This document shows positions 15,779 through 23,443 of a stretch of 27,405 nt of DNA, piece after piece. A program made the position numbers and the translations under genes. The stretch comes from an uncultured Azospirillum sp. (GTDB lineage: Bacteria > Pseudomonadota > Alphaproteobacteria > RF32 > CAG-239): the NCBI GenBank assembly GCA_900542055.1, contig UQMA01000021.1, positions 1 through 27,405 on the forward strand, in the 5' to 3' direction. Position 1 is the stretch's first letter. Every line of letters starts with the position of its first letter. The notes under the pieces were generated by a model. The model worked only from the letters and a program-made list of their open reading frames with translations, did not search any database and was not told the origin of the DNA.

Positions 15779-16431
15779 AAGATGTTCTCCTGATTTTTAA
15801 GAGCCGCAATATTGCCTGCATAGTCAGGTGTTTTAAACACGGAACTTCCGGCAACAAGCACATCGGCTCCTGAATTTTTGCATTGCATAGCCGTTGCAGG
15901 CGTAATTCCTCCATCAACTTCTATTAAAATATTATGCTGAACAATATTTTTACGAATTTCAGAAATTTTTTGCAACTGGTCCGGCATAAAACTTTGTCCG
16001 CCGAACCCCGGATTTACGGTCATAACCAAGACCACATCCAACAGAGGCAAAAAAGGAATTATTTTTTCAGCCGATGTTTGCGGACATAATGACAAACCGG
16101 CTTTTTTACCAAACTTTCGGATTAAACTTAGGATTGAAGCAACATCGGAACAAGCTTCAAAATGAACGGTAATAATATCTGAGCCGGCAGCTGCGAACCA
16201 TGGTATCATTTTTTCGGGATTTTCAACCATCAGATGAGTATCAAAAGGCAATCGCGAAAAAGGGCGCAAAGCTTTTATAATTTGCGGTCCAAAAGTCAAA
16301 TTAGGTACAAAATGCCCGTCCATAACATCAAGATGCAGCCAATCGGCACCAGCAGCGGTCAATTTTTTGACCTCATCGCGCAAACACCCGAAATCAGCTG
16401 ATAATAAGCTCGGCGATACAAGCACATTCAT
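15775..16431 (-). CDS. rpe: Ribulose-phosphate 3-epimerase
   Basis: A 218-residue TIM-barrel enzyme that interconverts ribulose 5-phosphate and xylulose 5-phosphate in the pentose phosphate pathway. Seen are SPSLLSADF near the N-terminus, LHLDVMDGHFVPNLTFGP (metal and catalytic Asp/His), MTVNPGFGGQSF, and EVDGGI with the second catalytic Asp. ATG 16431 is chosen: MNVLVSPSLLSADF aligns with the family start and AAGGGAG lies just upstream. An in-frame ATG at 16455 would add 8 residues but has no ribosome binding site. The spacing of the chosen site is rather short, so the start is less certain than the identity. The stop overlaps the phoB start by 4 bases. Confidence 0.94.
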   Translation of the reverse strand: MNVLVSPSLLSADFGCLRDEVKKLTAAGADWLHLDVMDGHFVPNLTFGPQIIKALRPFSRLPFDTHLMVENPEKMIPWFAAAGSDIITVHFEACSDVASILSLIRKFGKKAGLSLCPQTSAEKIIPFLPLLDVVLVMTVNPGFGGQSFMPDQLQKISEIRKNIVQHNILIEVDGGITPATAMQCKNSGADVLVAGSSVFKTPDYAGNIAALKNQENIL

Positions 16432-16466
16432 TCTCCCTTTATTAATAATACTCATAAAGTATATAG

Positions 16467-16495
16467 ATGATACATTGATTTTTCTTTAATAGCAA
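16467..16495 (-). promoter_or_regulatory. Putative promoter of rpe-phoB
   Basis: On the minus strand, TTGCTA, 17 bases, then TATCAT. It overlaps the opposing promoter candidate of the ferritin-like gene. Confidence 0.4.
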
Positions 16496-16502
16496 TTATT
16501 TA
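16475..16502 (+). promoter_or_regulatory. Putative promoter of the ferritin-like gene
   Basis: TTGATT, 16 bases, then TATTTA, about 35 bases before the ATG at 16538. Confidence 0.4.
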
Positions 16503-16537
16503 AAATTTCAATTTCAACATATTGCAAGGAGAAAAAA

Positions 16538-17050
16538 ATGGGACAAATCGCACAAAAAATCAGCAAAGTTGACCGAGAAAAACTTTTGGACATATTAAAT
16601 CAGGCCTATGCCGAAGAATGGTTAGCTTATTATCAATATTGGATAGGCAGCCAAATTATCAGCGGTCCGATGCGCGTAACAGTTCAGGAAGAATTTATGA
16701 AACATGCAAATGAAGAACTTGAACATGCCCAAATATTGGCAACGCGTATTATTCAGTTAGGAGGAACACCTTTGTTAAATCCGGCAGAGTGGAGCAAATA
16801 CGCCCGTTGCGGGTATGATGCGCCGCATGACGATTTTATTATGTCCTTATTACAACAAAACTTGGATTCCGAGCGCTGCGCCATTAATCGTTATCAGCAA
16901 ATTTGCGAAATCTGCTTTGGAAAAGATTTTGAAACTTTTAAAATTTCACAGAAAATTCTTCATGAAGAACTTGATCATGAGCAAGATTGGGAAGATTTTA
17001 TTAATGATTTAAAAAAAGGAGCAAAATTTTTTCAAACACAGTTAGCTTAA
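16538..17050 (+). CDS. Ferritin-like di-iron protein
   Basis: A 170-residue four-helix protein of the ferritin/bacterioferritin superfamily, probably storing iron or removing peroxide in the cytoplasm. The di-iron ligands can all be placed: Glu27 (EEWLAYYQY), Glu60 and His63 (ExxH in EELEH), Glu112 (SER), and Glu144 and His147 (ExxH in EELDH). Four cysteines occur at 91, 114, 123 and 126, the last two as CEIC. Such pairs recall Dps-like (DPSL) proteins of anaerobes and archaea, which is an inference. No obvious bacterioferritin haem Met was assigned. AAGGAG precedes the ATG. Divergent from rpe. Confidence 0.88.
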   Translation: MGQIAQKISKVDREKLLDILNQAYAEEWLAYYQYWIGSQIISGPMRVTVQEEFMKHANEELEHAQILATRIIQLGGTPLLNPAEWSKYARCGYDAPHDDFIMSLLQQNLDSERCAINRYQQICEICFGKDFETFKISQKILHEELDHEQDWEDFINDLKKGAKFFQTQLA

Positions 17051-17058
17051 AAAGTTTG

Positions 17059-17086
17059 TTGACAAATTAAACAAAAATTGTAATAT
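17059..17086 (+). promoter_or_regulatory. Strong putative promoter of a noncoding transcript
   Basis: A perfect TTGACA, 16 bases, then TAATAT, right after the ferritin-like stop codon. No gene of normal size follows; a strong terminator does. Confidence 0.6.
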
Positions 17087-17092
17087 ATGACA

Positions 17093-17199
17093 AAACAAAG
17101 AACAAAACTTTTGTTTTCTCCCTAATATATCGCAACTCCAAATAATTAGTTTTAGGGAAAAGAAAGATGCCGACCAAGCCAATATCGGCATCTTTTTTT
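17093..17199 (+). ncRNA. Candidate small RNA of about 105 bases
   Basis: A promoter at 17059-17086 and a terminator ending at 17199 delimit an RNA of about 105 bases with no ORF of normal length. Inside it CCCTAA (17120-17125) can pair with TTAGGG (17152-17157), and AAAAC/GTTTT repeats near 17105-17117 can form another small stem. A 15-codon frame (ATG 17167 to TAA 17214) has an AGGG upstream but runs through the terminator. It could be a true small RNA, or simply a second promoter and terminator region of the ferritin-like gene. No match to a known RNA family is claimed. Confidence 0.4.
17163..17199 (+). terminator. Terminator of ferritin-like gene or small RNA
   Basis: A perfect 11-pair stem (AAAGATGCCGA and its complement) with an 11-base loop, followed by a run of T's. 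It is 112 bases past the ferritin-like stop codon, unusually far. Confidence 0.85.
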
Positions 17200-17212
17200 A
17201 GGCTTAAATCAT

Positions 17213-17245
17213 AAAAAAAGACCGCTGAAAAGCGGCCTTTTTTTT
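17213..17245 (-). terminator. Terminator of fba
   Basis: CCGCT and AGCGG pair around a GAAA loop (TTTC on the minus strand), with T's after it on the minus strand. It lies about 20-50 bases past the fba stop. Confidence 0.8.
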
Positions 17246-17263
17246 CCGTAATGCAAAATGCAA

Positions 17264-18313
17264 TTATAATTCACCTGCGGCATAACGTTTTGCCATTTCC
17301 GACATCGGAATAACTTTGATTTTGTCAGCATTTCCAGCTGCACCGAATGCAATATAACGAGCTTCGCAAACTTTCTGCATTTCTTCAATTGCAGGTTTAA
17401 GATATTTACGAGGATCGAATTCTTTTGGATTTTCAGCAAACAATTTACGAATTGCACCGGTAATAGCCATACGGCAATCGGTATCGACATTAACTTTGCG
17501 AACACCTGATTTAATACCACGGACAATTTCTTCTACCGGAACGCCAAAAGTCTGAGGAATAGCACCGCCATAGGCATTGATTAAATCCTGCAATTCCTGC
17601 GGAACAGAAGAAGAACCGTGCATAACCATGTGGGTATTCGGTAATTTTTGATGAATTTTTTCAATAACGTCAATCGCCAAAATATCTCCGGTGGGTTTAC
17701 GAGTAAATTTATAAGCACCGTGAGATGTTCCAACAGCAACAGCCAAAGCATCAAGCTTTGTTTCGGCAACAAAACGAGCAGCTTCATCAGGATCGGTGAC
17801 CAAACGTTTTTTATCAATAGTACCTTCTGCACCATGACCATCTTCTTTATCGCCTTTACCTGTTTCAAGAGAGCCGATAACCCCGAGTTCACCTTCAACT
17901 GATGCACCTACGGCATGAGCACGGGCTACAACTTCTTTGGTTACATTAACATTATATTCAAAAGATGACGGGGTTTTTCCGTCTGCTTCCAAAGAACCAT
18001 CCATCATAACTGAAGAATATCCGTTAACAATAGCTGACTGACAGATATTAACCGACGCGCCGTGATCCTGATGGAGGCAAATCGGCAATTCCGGAAACAT
18101 TTCAATTCCAGCGGCAACCATGTGACGAATCATAGGATCTCCGGCAAATTTGCGAGCACCGGTAGAAGTTTGCAAAATGACCGGAGCATTAACCTTGCGG
18201 GCAGCTTGCAAAACGGCAATAATTTGTTCCATATCGTTAACATTAAAAGCAGGAACGCCATAATTATTTTCAGCGGCGTGATCGAGAATTTGGCGCATTG
18301 TAACTAAAGGCAT
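17264..18313 (-). CDS. fba: Class II fructose-bisphosphate aldolase
   Basis: A 349-residue zinc-dependent aldolase that splits or forms fructose 1,6-bisphosphate. CLHQDHG carries His81, catalytic Asp83 and His84; further active-site blocks are MDGS (104-107), GTSHGAYKF and MHGSSSVP, with NVDTD near the C-terminus. The length and inserts fit the class IIB form (often annotated Calvin cycle subtype). That form is also common in bacteria without a Calvin cycle, and no RuBisCO gene is seen here. AAGGAG lies about 7 bases before the ATG. Monocistronic with its own promoter and terminator. Confidence 0.96.
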   Translation of the reverse strand: MPLVTMRQILDHAAENNYGVPAFNVNDMEQIIAVLQAARKVNAPVILQTSTGARKFAGDPMIRHMVAAGIEMFPELPICLHQDHGASVNICQSAIVNGYSSVMMDGSLEADGKTPSSFEYNVNVTKEVVARAHAVGASVEGELGVIGSLETGKGDKEDGHGAEGTIDKKRLVTDPDEAARFVAETKLDALAVAVGTSHGAYKFTRKPTGDILAIDVIEKIHQKLPNTHMVMHGSSSVPQELQDLINAYGGAIPQTFGVPVEEIVRGIKSGVRKVNVDTDCRMAITGAIRKLFAENPKEFDPRKYLKPAIEEMQKVCEARYIAFGAAGNADKIKVIPMSEMAKRYAAGEL

Positions 18314-18348
18314 TTATTTTCTCCTTAAAAAATTTTCCACTGCGTCAA

Positions 18349-18375
18349 AGTATATCCTGACTCGTTTTTTTGCAA
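18349..18375 (-). promoter_or_regulatory. Putative promoter of fba
   Basis: On the minus strand, TTGCAA, 15 bases, then TATACT, about 36 bases before the start codon. The spacer is short. Confidence 0.4.
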
Positions 18376-18391
18376 GTTTTTTATTTTATGC

Positions 18392-18420
18392 TGGAAAAAT
18401 TCAAAAAACGGGATTATACT
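18392..18420 (+). promoter_or_regulatory. Weak putative promoter of the HExxH gene
   Basis: TGGAAA (poor -35), 17 bases, then TATACT, about 23 bases before the ATG at 18443. Confidence 0.35.
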
Positions 18421-18442
18421 TTTTGTCAAGAAAGGACAAAAA

Positions 18443-19594
18443 ATGGGAAAGATAAAAGATAAGCTGGATAAATACAAATGGTGGTTTTGCGGAGCAGTTG
18501 TTTGCGGAACTTGTTTATATCTCGCAAATACCAGTGAATTTAAGAAAGAACAGCCTAAAAAAGGCAATACCCAAATTGTTAACCCGAGAGTAAATAAAGG
18601 TATCTTGTCCACTCCCGAAAATCTTGAAGATAAAACAAAACTTATCGGTTATTCCATGACTGACGCTTTCAAATATGGTGTTATCAACAGCATAAACGAT
18701 TATACCAAACAAGCGCCTTATAAAAAAGACACCGTTAATTTTTCTGGTGATTTCAATCAGCTTATAACTTATGGCTATTATCAGAAAATAAACGGCAAAA
18801 AACATGTGGTTATCAGCCATATCAACCCTGATACGCTTTCTATTCCAAACGCTTCGCCTTTTATGAAACGGATGATTGTAAGTTTTGCCAAATATCATAA
18901 TGATGAAAATGAAGTAAGCAAAATCAAAGCTCATGAATTTTGGCACCAAAACAATGATCCGGATATTGTAAACGGCGCTGACATTCAATTAAAAGACAAA
19001 ACCACCCGCGGTATTTTTGACTATAATATGTCTGCTGAAGAATACGCAACATTGATTGGACACGACGAAATGTCATGCCGTATCAACGGATTGCTCAGCT
19101 TACGCGAACAATACAAAAAAAATATGAATCTCAGCATCTTCAAAGGAGAATATAAATTTTACGGCGATGCCGTCCGCAGTGGACAAATAAATCCTCTCAG
19201 CAGCGACAGTATCCAAAATCGAAGCGAACAGCTCTTTATTGTTTCGGCAATACATGACCAATGGGAAACAACTAACAAGTACAATTACGAAGATTATACA
19301 GTTGCCAAGCTCAATGAACATAAGCCTATGGATGAAAACCGGAAAAATGAATACAATGACGCGCTGAACCACGCCTATACATTCATTTGGGATGGGAAAT
19401 TGGTCAATATGAATTTTATATCCGATTCCACTTTGTCTGAAATTGAATTAACGGAAAGAGAACAAGAAGCCGTGAAACAACGTCAAGCTTTGGAAAAATG
19501 CACACAAAATAAAGAAGAACATAATCAAAATAAAGAAACAGAGCTTTCACTTATTCAAGCAAAAGCTCTGCAACAAGCCAAATACAGCCGATAA
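18443..19594 (+). CDS. Membrane-anchored HExxH metallopeptidase-like protein
   Basis: A 383-residue protein with a short basic N-terminus, one hydrophobic segment (about residues 13-28, FCGAVVCGTCLYLA) and a large soluble part, probably periplasmic with an N-in anchor. HEFWH at 164-168 fits the zinc-peptidase HExxH motif. Downstream EEYATLIGHDEMSCRI (199-214) offers Glu200, His207 and Glu209 as possible third ligands, giving a gluzincin-like layout. The C-terminal 60 residues are a Glu/Gln/Lys-rich helix, perhaps a coiled coil. AAAGGA precedes the ATG. I cannot name a peptidase family. Its stop codon abuts the tkt stop codon with no bases between. Confidence 0.7.
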   Translation: MGKIKDKLDKYKWWFCGAVVCGTCLYLANTSEFKKEQPKKGNTQIVNPRVNKGILSTPENLEDKTKLIGYSMTDAFKYGVINSINDYTKQAPYKKDTVNFSGDFNQLITYGYYQKINGKKHVVISHINPDTLSIPNASPFMKRMIVSFAKYHNDENEVSKIKAHEFWHQNNDPDIVNGADIQLKDKTTRGIFDYNMSAEEYATLIGHDEMSCRINGLLSLREQYKKNMNLSIFKGEYKFYGDAVRSGQINPLSSDSIQNRSEQLFIVSAIHDQWETTNKYNYEDYTVAKLNEHKPMDENRKNEYNDALNHAYTFIWDGKLVNMNFISDSTLSEIELTEREQEAVKQRQALEKCTQNKEEHNQNKETELSLIQAKALQQAKYSR

Positions 19595-21568
19595 TCAGCA
19601 ATATTTTGCAACTTTATCGGCAATAGCTTCCGGTGTAATTCCGAAATGTTTATAAATCTCTCCGGCCGGACCTGATGCTCCAAATCCATCGATTCCAATG
19701 ATTTCGCCTTTTCCATTCAGATATTTATTCCACCCAAATGGTGAAGCGGCTTCAACCACAATTCGAGGAGCATTGCCTAAAACCTGTTGGCGATATTTTT
19801 CTTCTTGAGCGTCAAACAACTCTGTACACGGCATGGAAACCACAGCAGTTTCAATACCTTTTTCACGCAGCAAAGATTGTGCGGCAACAGCTGTCGAAAC
19901 TTCAGAACCTGTTGCAATAATCGTTGCTTTGCGTTCAGCGCCATTCTGAGTATTGGAAATGACATAACCACCTTTAGCACTCAAATTTTCTGAACAGTCA
20001 CGGCGTAAAGTAGGCAATCCCTGACGCGACAAAGCCAACAAACTGGGTTTGTTTTCCGTAGTAATTGCCAATTGCCATGCTTCCGCCGTTTCAACCACAT
20101 CACACGGTCTAAACATAAGCACATTAGGCATTGCCCTGTATGAAGCCAAATGTTCAACAGGTTGATGGGTCGGTCCGTCTTCGCCAACCCCGATAGAGTC
20201 ATGAGTTAAAACATAAATAACCCGCAATCCCATCAATGCCGACAATCTGATTGACGGACGCATATAATCTGAAAAAACAAAAAATGTGCCGCCATAAGGA
20301 ATAATTCCGCCATGCAAAGCCATACCATTCATAATCGCCGCCATAGCATGTTCACGAATACCATACATAACATTGTTTCCGCTATAATCTTGCGAAGTAA
20401 TTGTCTGCATGCCTTTGACAAAAGTAAGATTGGAAGCTGCCAAATCGGCAGAGCCGCCAACAATTTCAGGCACAGCGGGAACAATCTTTTCCAAGCACAT
20501 TTGCGAAGCTTTACGGGTTGCTACTTTTGTTTTTTCATCAATAGCCTGCTGTTTTAAAGCGTTTAAGGCTTTATCCCAGTCCTTTGGCAAAACATTTGCA
20601 GTTATATCGCAAAATTCTTTATTATTTTCCGCAGCCGACAACCAGCGCTTATATTCGTTTTTATTTTTTTTGCCAGCTTCACGCCAAGCGTTAAGGACTT
20701 CTTCGGGAACTTCAAAAGCACCATAAGTCCAACCTGATTTTTCGCGCATTGCAGCCAATTCTTCTTCACCCAAAGGCGAACCATGACAAGCCGAAGTTCC
20801 GCTTTTGGTAGGAGCACCAAAACCGATTGTTGTTTTGCAGGCAATCAATGTCGGTTTTTCGGATTTTTGTGCCTTAATTATTGCTTGTGCAATATCTTCC
20901 TGATTTTGTCCGTCAACTTCAAGAACATTCCAGCCAGCCGCCAGAAAACGCTTAACCTGATCAACAGAACTTGCTTTGTCTACTGTGCCGTCAATGGTGA
21001 TATTGTTATTATCCCAAAAAACAATTAATTTATTTAGTTTCCAGTGCCCTGCCAAAGAAATAGCTTCTTCGGAAATTCCTTCCATCAGACACCCGTCACC
21101 GGCAATAACATAGGTATAATGATTGCAAAGTTCATCGCCGAAACGGGCGTTTAATTTTCGTTCAGCCAAAGCCATGCCAACTGCTGAAGTAATGCCCTGT
21201 CCCAACGGACCCGTTGTCATATCAATTCCGGACAAATGCTTATATTCTGGATGCCCTGCTGTTTTGGAGCCGAATTGGCGGAAATTTTTAATATCATCAA
21301 TACTGATATCGGGATATCCAAGCAAATAGAGTACGGAATAAAGCAGCATAGAGCCATGTCCGGCGGACAAAACAAAACGGTCACGGTCGAACCAACGGGC
21401 ATCTTCAGGATTTAGTTTAATAAAACGGGTAAATAAAACAGTTGCCACATCAGCCATACCCAAAGGCATTCCAGGATGACCGGAATTAGATTTATTTATG
21501 GCATCAGCTGTCAAAAAACGAATAGAATCCGCCATTTTTGACGATAATTCACTATGATTGTAACTCAT
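19595..21568 (-). CDS. tkt: Transketolase
   Basis: A 657-residue thiamine-diphosphate enzyme of the non-oxidative pentose phosphate pathway, moving two-carbon units between sugar phosphates. Seen are SGHPGMPLGMAD, GHGSMLLYS, the ThDP/Mg motif GDGCLMEG to DNNN, CHGSPLG, GIREHAMAA with the catalytic Glu, and GEDGPTHQPVEHL. Length is typical. GGGAG sits 9 bases before the ATG. It follows the lipoprotein gene by 15 bases, so both share the promoter at 22115-22143. Together with rpe, nearby, it supplies part of the pentose phosphate route. Confidence 0.97.
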   Translation of the reverse strand: MSYNHSELSSKMADSIRFLTADAINKSNSGHPGMPLGMADVATVLFTRFIKLNPEDARWFDRDRFVLSAGHGSMLLYSVLYLLGYPDISIDDIKNFRQFGSKTAGHPEYKHLSGIDMTTGPLGQGITSAVGMALAERKLNARFGDELCNHYTYVIAGDGCLMEGISEEAISLAGHWKLNKLIVFWDNNNITIDGTVDKASSVDQVKRFLAAGWNVLEVDGQNQEDIAQAIIKAQKSEKPTLIACKTTIGFGAPTKSGTSACHGSPLGEEELAAMREKSGWTYGAFEVPEEVLNAWREAGKKNKNEYKRWLSAAENNKEFCDITANVLPKDWDKALNALKQQAIDEKTKVATRKASQMCLEKIVPAVPEIVGGSADLAASNLTFVKGMQTITSQDYSGNNVMYGIREHAMAAIMNGMALHGGIIPYGGTFFVFSDYMRPSIRLSALMGLRVIYVLTHDSIGVGEDGPTHQPVEHLASYRAMPNVLMFRPCDVVETAEAWQLAITTENKPSLLALSRQGLPTLRRDCSENLSAKGGYVISNTQNGAERKATIIATGSEVSTAVAAQSLLREKGIETAVVSMPCTELFDAQEEKYRQQVLGNAPRIVVEAASPFGWNKYLNGKGEIIGIDGFGASGPAGEIYKHFGITPEAIADKVAKYC

Positions 21569-21583
21569 CAGAAATTTCTCCCG

Positions 21584-22081
21584 CTAAAAGTTCAAACCTT
21601 GTTTTTGGTTATATATGTATTGTTTTTTGGTCAGAGCCATTTCAAGATTGATTTGATACCCCGGCTCATCATTCGGAATACGAACCTCGATTTCATCTCC
21701 CGTGACCAAAACTTTTTCACCGCGCTTTTCTATTTCCGTACGGAAAGAATGCGGTTGGCGCCCCATCAGCTTATTAATATTATAACTGGTGTTGGCATAA
21801 TATGAAATTTCAACATTTTTTCCTGCAATTTCAGAATAACGCACTACTTCAAAAATAGGAGCGATGACCGCCACTGTTTGTTCTGTTTTAGCATTATATC
21901 GGCAATAGCCTTCAAATCCGACTATTTCAACTTTATACTGAATATCCTGTCCGTAAAAACGGGTTACATGGCTATATGCCGGCGTAATTACAACATTGGG
22001 ACAATAACGAATAATTTTATCATTTCCAGCACAAGCTGCCGTCAACATTAAAACTGCGGCAATTAAAGTTTTTTTCAACAT
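21584..22081 (-). CDS. Predicted lipoprotein, unknown function
   Basis: A 165-residue protein with a lipoprotein signal peptide: MLKKT, a hydrophobic core, and LTAAC placing the lipid-carrying cysteine at residue 17. The -3 residue is Thr rather than Leu, a mild departure from the lipobox. The mature part is beta-rich (IQYKVEIVGFEGYCRY, VLVTGDEIEVRI) and may be an immunoglobulin-like or lipocalin-like sandwich; I do not recognise the family. The ATG at 22081 is chosen over a TTG one codon upstream, with AAGGA about 8 bases before it. It heads an operon with tkt, and has no obvious functional tie to it. Confidence 0.75.
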   Translation of the reverse strand: MLKKTLIAAVLMLTAACAGNDKIIRYCPNVVITPAYSHVTRFYGQDIQYKVEIVGFEGYCRYNAKTEQTVAVIAPIFEVVRYSEIAGKNVEISYYANTSYNINKLMGRQPHSFRTEIEKRGEKVLVTGDEIEVRIPNDEPGYQINLEMALTKKQYIYNQKQGLNF

Positions 22082-22114
22082 CAATTTTTCCTTAAAACGT
22101 TAAAATATATTAAG

Positions 22115-22143
22115 ACTATAAAAGGAGATAGCTGTTTTGTAAA
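22115..22143 (-). promoter_or_regulatory. Putative promoter of the lipoprotein-tkt operon
   Basis: On the minus strand, TTTACA, 17 bases, then TATAGT, about 34 bases before the start codon. Confidence 0.55.
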
Positions 22144-22160
22144 TAAGCAGCTGCTTTCTA

Positions 22161-23303
22161 TCAACATTCATAATCAAAACGGGCTACTAATTCACTGTGT
22201 TTTGAATATATAAACTGATCGACCATGGTAACGGAACGAAGCTTATAGCCTCCGGTAATCAAAATATCGGCATCACGAACAAAACTGTGAGGATTGCAGG
22301 AAACAGCAACGATTCTTTTGGGTTTTAAATCATCTTTTAAAGCGGCAATAGCCATTGCCTGCTCTTTTGCGCCGGCGCGCGGAGGGTCAAAAACAACAGC
22401 GGCATAGTTTTCTAGTTCTTTTCCGGCTAAAGGATATTTAAATAAATTTCTATTAAGAACTTCCACATTTGCAATCATTTGACGATTGAGAGAAGCTCTA
22501 AATCCATCCAAAAGTTCTTCAGATGAATCAACAGCCACAACTTTAACATCAGGCAAAGCAGATAAAGCATACGAAAAAGTTCCGACACCGCAGAACAAAT
22601 CCGCCACCGTTCCTTGCACGGAACCTATATTATGCAACACCAATTTTACCAGTGTCTGTTCTCCTGCTTTTGAGGGCTGCAAAAATGTTCCGGCCGGAAT
22701 ATAAACTTCGCGTTCAGCGATTTTTAAATAAGGTTTGATTTTTTCCATAATTGTTTCGGGATGATGATTAACGCTTTGCCTATGCGACACACGGATAATT
22801 TCATCCTGCGCCGAAACTTTTTCAAAAATAATTTGCCGCAATTCCAAATTCAGCTCGTACGGAAATTCCAGAACCACATCCAAACCATTATCAGCTTCGG
22901 TTATCCATACATCTCCGCTTTCGATTTTAAAAACCAGCGGCTTTCCTTTCCTGCCTCGTTCACAGCATTGAACCGAAACAATTTCTTCTAATAATGACCT
23001 TATAAAACCCAAATTGCGGTTTATTCGCTCGGTTAATAAATTACAATTATCTATATTGATTATTTCATTGCTTTTTGCGGCATTGAAACCAAAAACTAAA
23101 TGCCCCTTGTGCCGCGCAAAAGTCAGACTGGCCCGACGGCGGCTTCCATCTTGAATAAAAACAGGTTCTTCAAATTTAAAATCTTGTCGGGTAATGAGCT
23201 GCAGTACATTTTTTACTTGTTTAACCTTTTGCTGCTGATAATCAATTAATGACAAATCACGAAAAGCGCAACCGCCACAGATACCGCTGAAACCACAGCT
23301 CAT
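22161..23303 (-). CDS. Fe-S class I SAM-dependent RNA (uracil-5-)methyltransferase
   Basis: A 380-residue enzyme of the TrmA/RlmC/RlmD family that methylates C5 of a uridine, probably in 23S rRNA. An N-terminal Cys3-x5-Cys9-x2-Cys12 set with a later Cys in IDNCNLL forms the expected 4Fe-4S site. The SAM domain shows DLFCGVGTFSYAL and VAVDSSEE, then FDPPRAG. SCNP near the C-terminus carries the nucleophile Cys, followed by SFVRDADIL. No N-terminal TRAM domain is present, as in RlmC. RlmC and RlmD cannot be told apart from sequence by eye. The start has only a weak purine-rich site (GGGGGA). Confidence 0.9.
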   Translation of the reverse strand: MSCGFSGICGGCAFRDLSLIDYQQQKVKQVKNVLQLITRQDFKFEEPVFIQDGSRRRASLTFARHKGHLVFGFNAAKSNEIINIDNCNLLTERINRNLGFIRSLLEEIVSVQCCERGRKGKPLVFKIESGDVWITEADNGLDVVLEFPYELNLELRQIIFEKVSAQDEIIRVSHRQSVNHHPETIMEKIKPYLKIAEREVYIPAGTFLQPSKAGEQTLVKLVLHNIGSVQGTVADLFCGVGTFSYALSALPDVKVVAVDSSEELLDGFRASLNRQMIANVEVLNRNLFKYPLAGKELENYAAVVFDPPRAGAKEQAMAIAALKDDLKPKRIVAVSCNPHSFVRDADILITGGYKLRSVTMVDQFIYSKHSELVARFDYEC

Positions 23304-23443
23304 TACTGTAAATCCCCCAATCTACCACCGACATTGCCCTTAATGTAAATCAATTTAGTTAAAATATAATAAAAATAAAAAAAAAGATGATTATTTAAAA
23401 AATATGCTATAAAATAAGAATTATTTTTAAGGATAAAGGCGAA

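Noticed and set aside
17264..18313. Calvin-cycle gene cluster marked by fba
   Set aside because: The aldolase subtype and tkt/rpe occur in Calvin operons, but they are in separate units here and no RuBisCO or phosphoribulokinase gene is seen.
22144..22155. AAGCAGCTGCTT palindrome after the methyltransferase gene as a terminator
   Set aside because: The 12-base palindrome has no loop and no U tract follows it on either strand.
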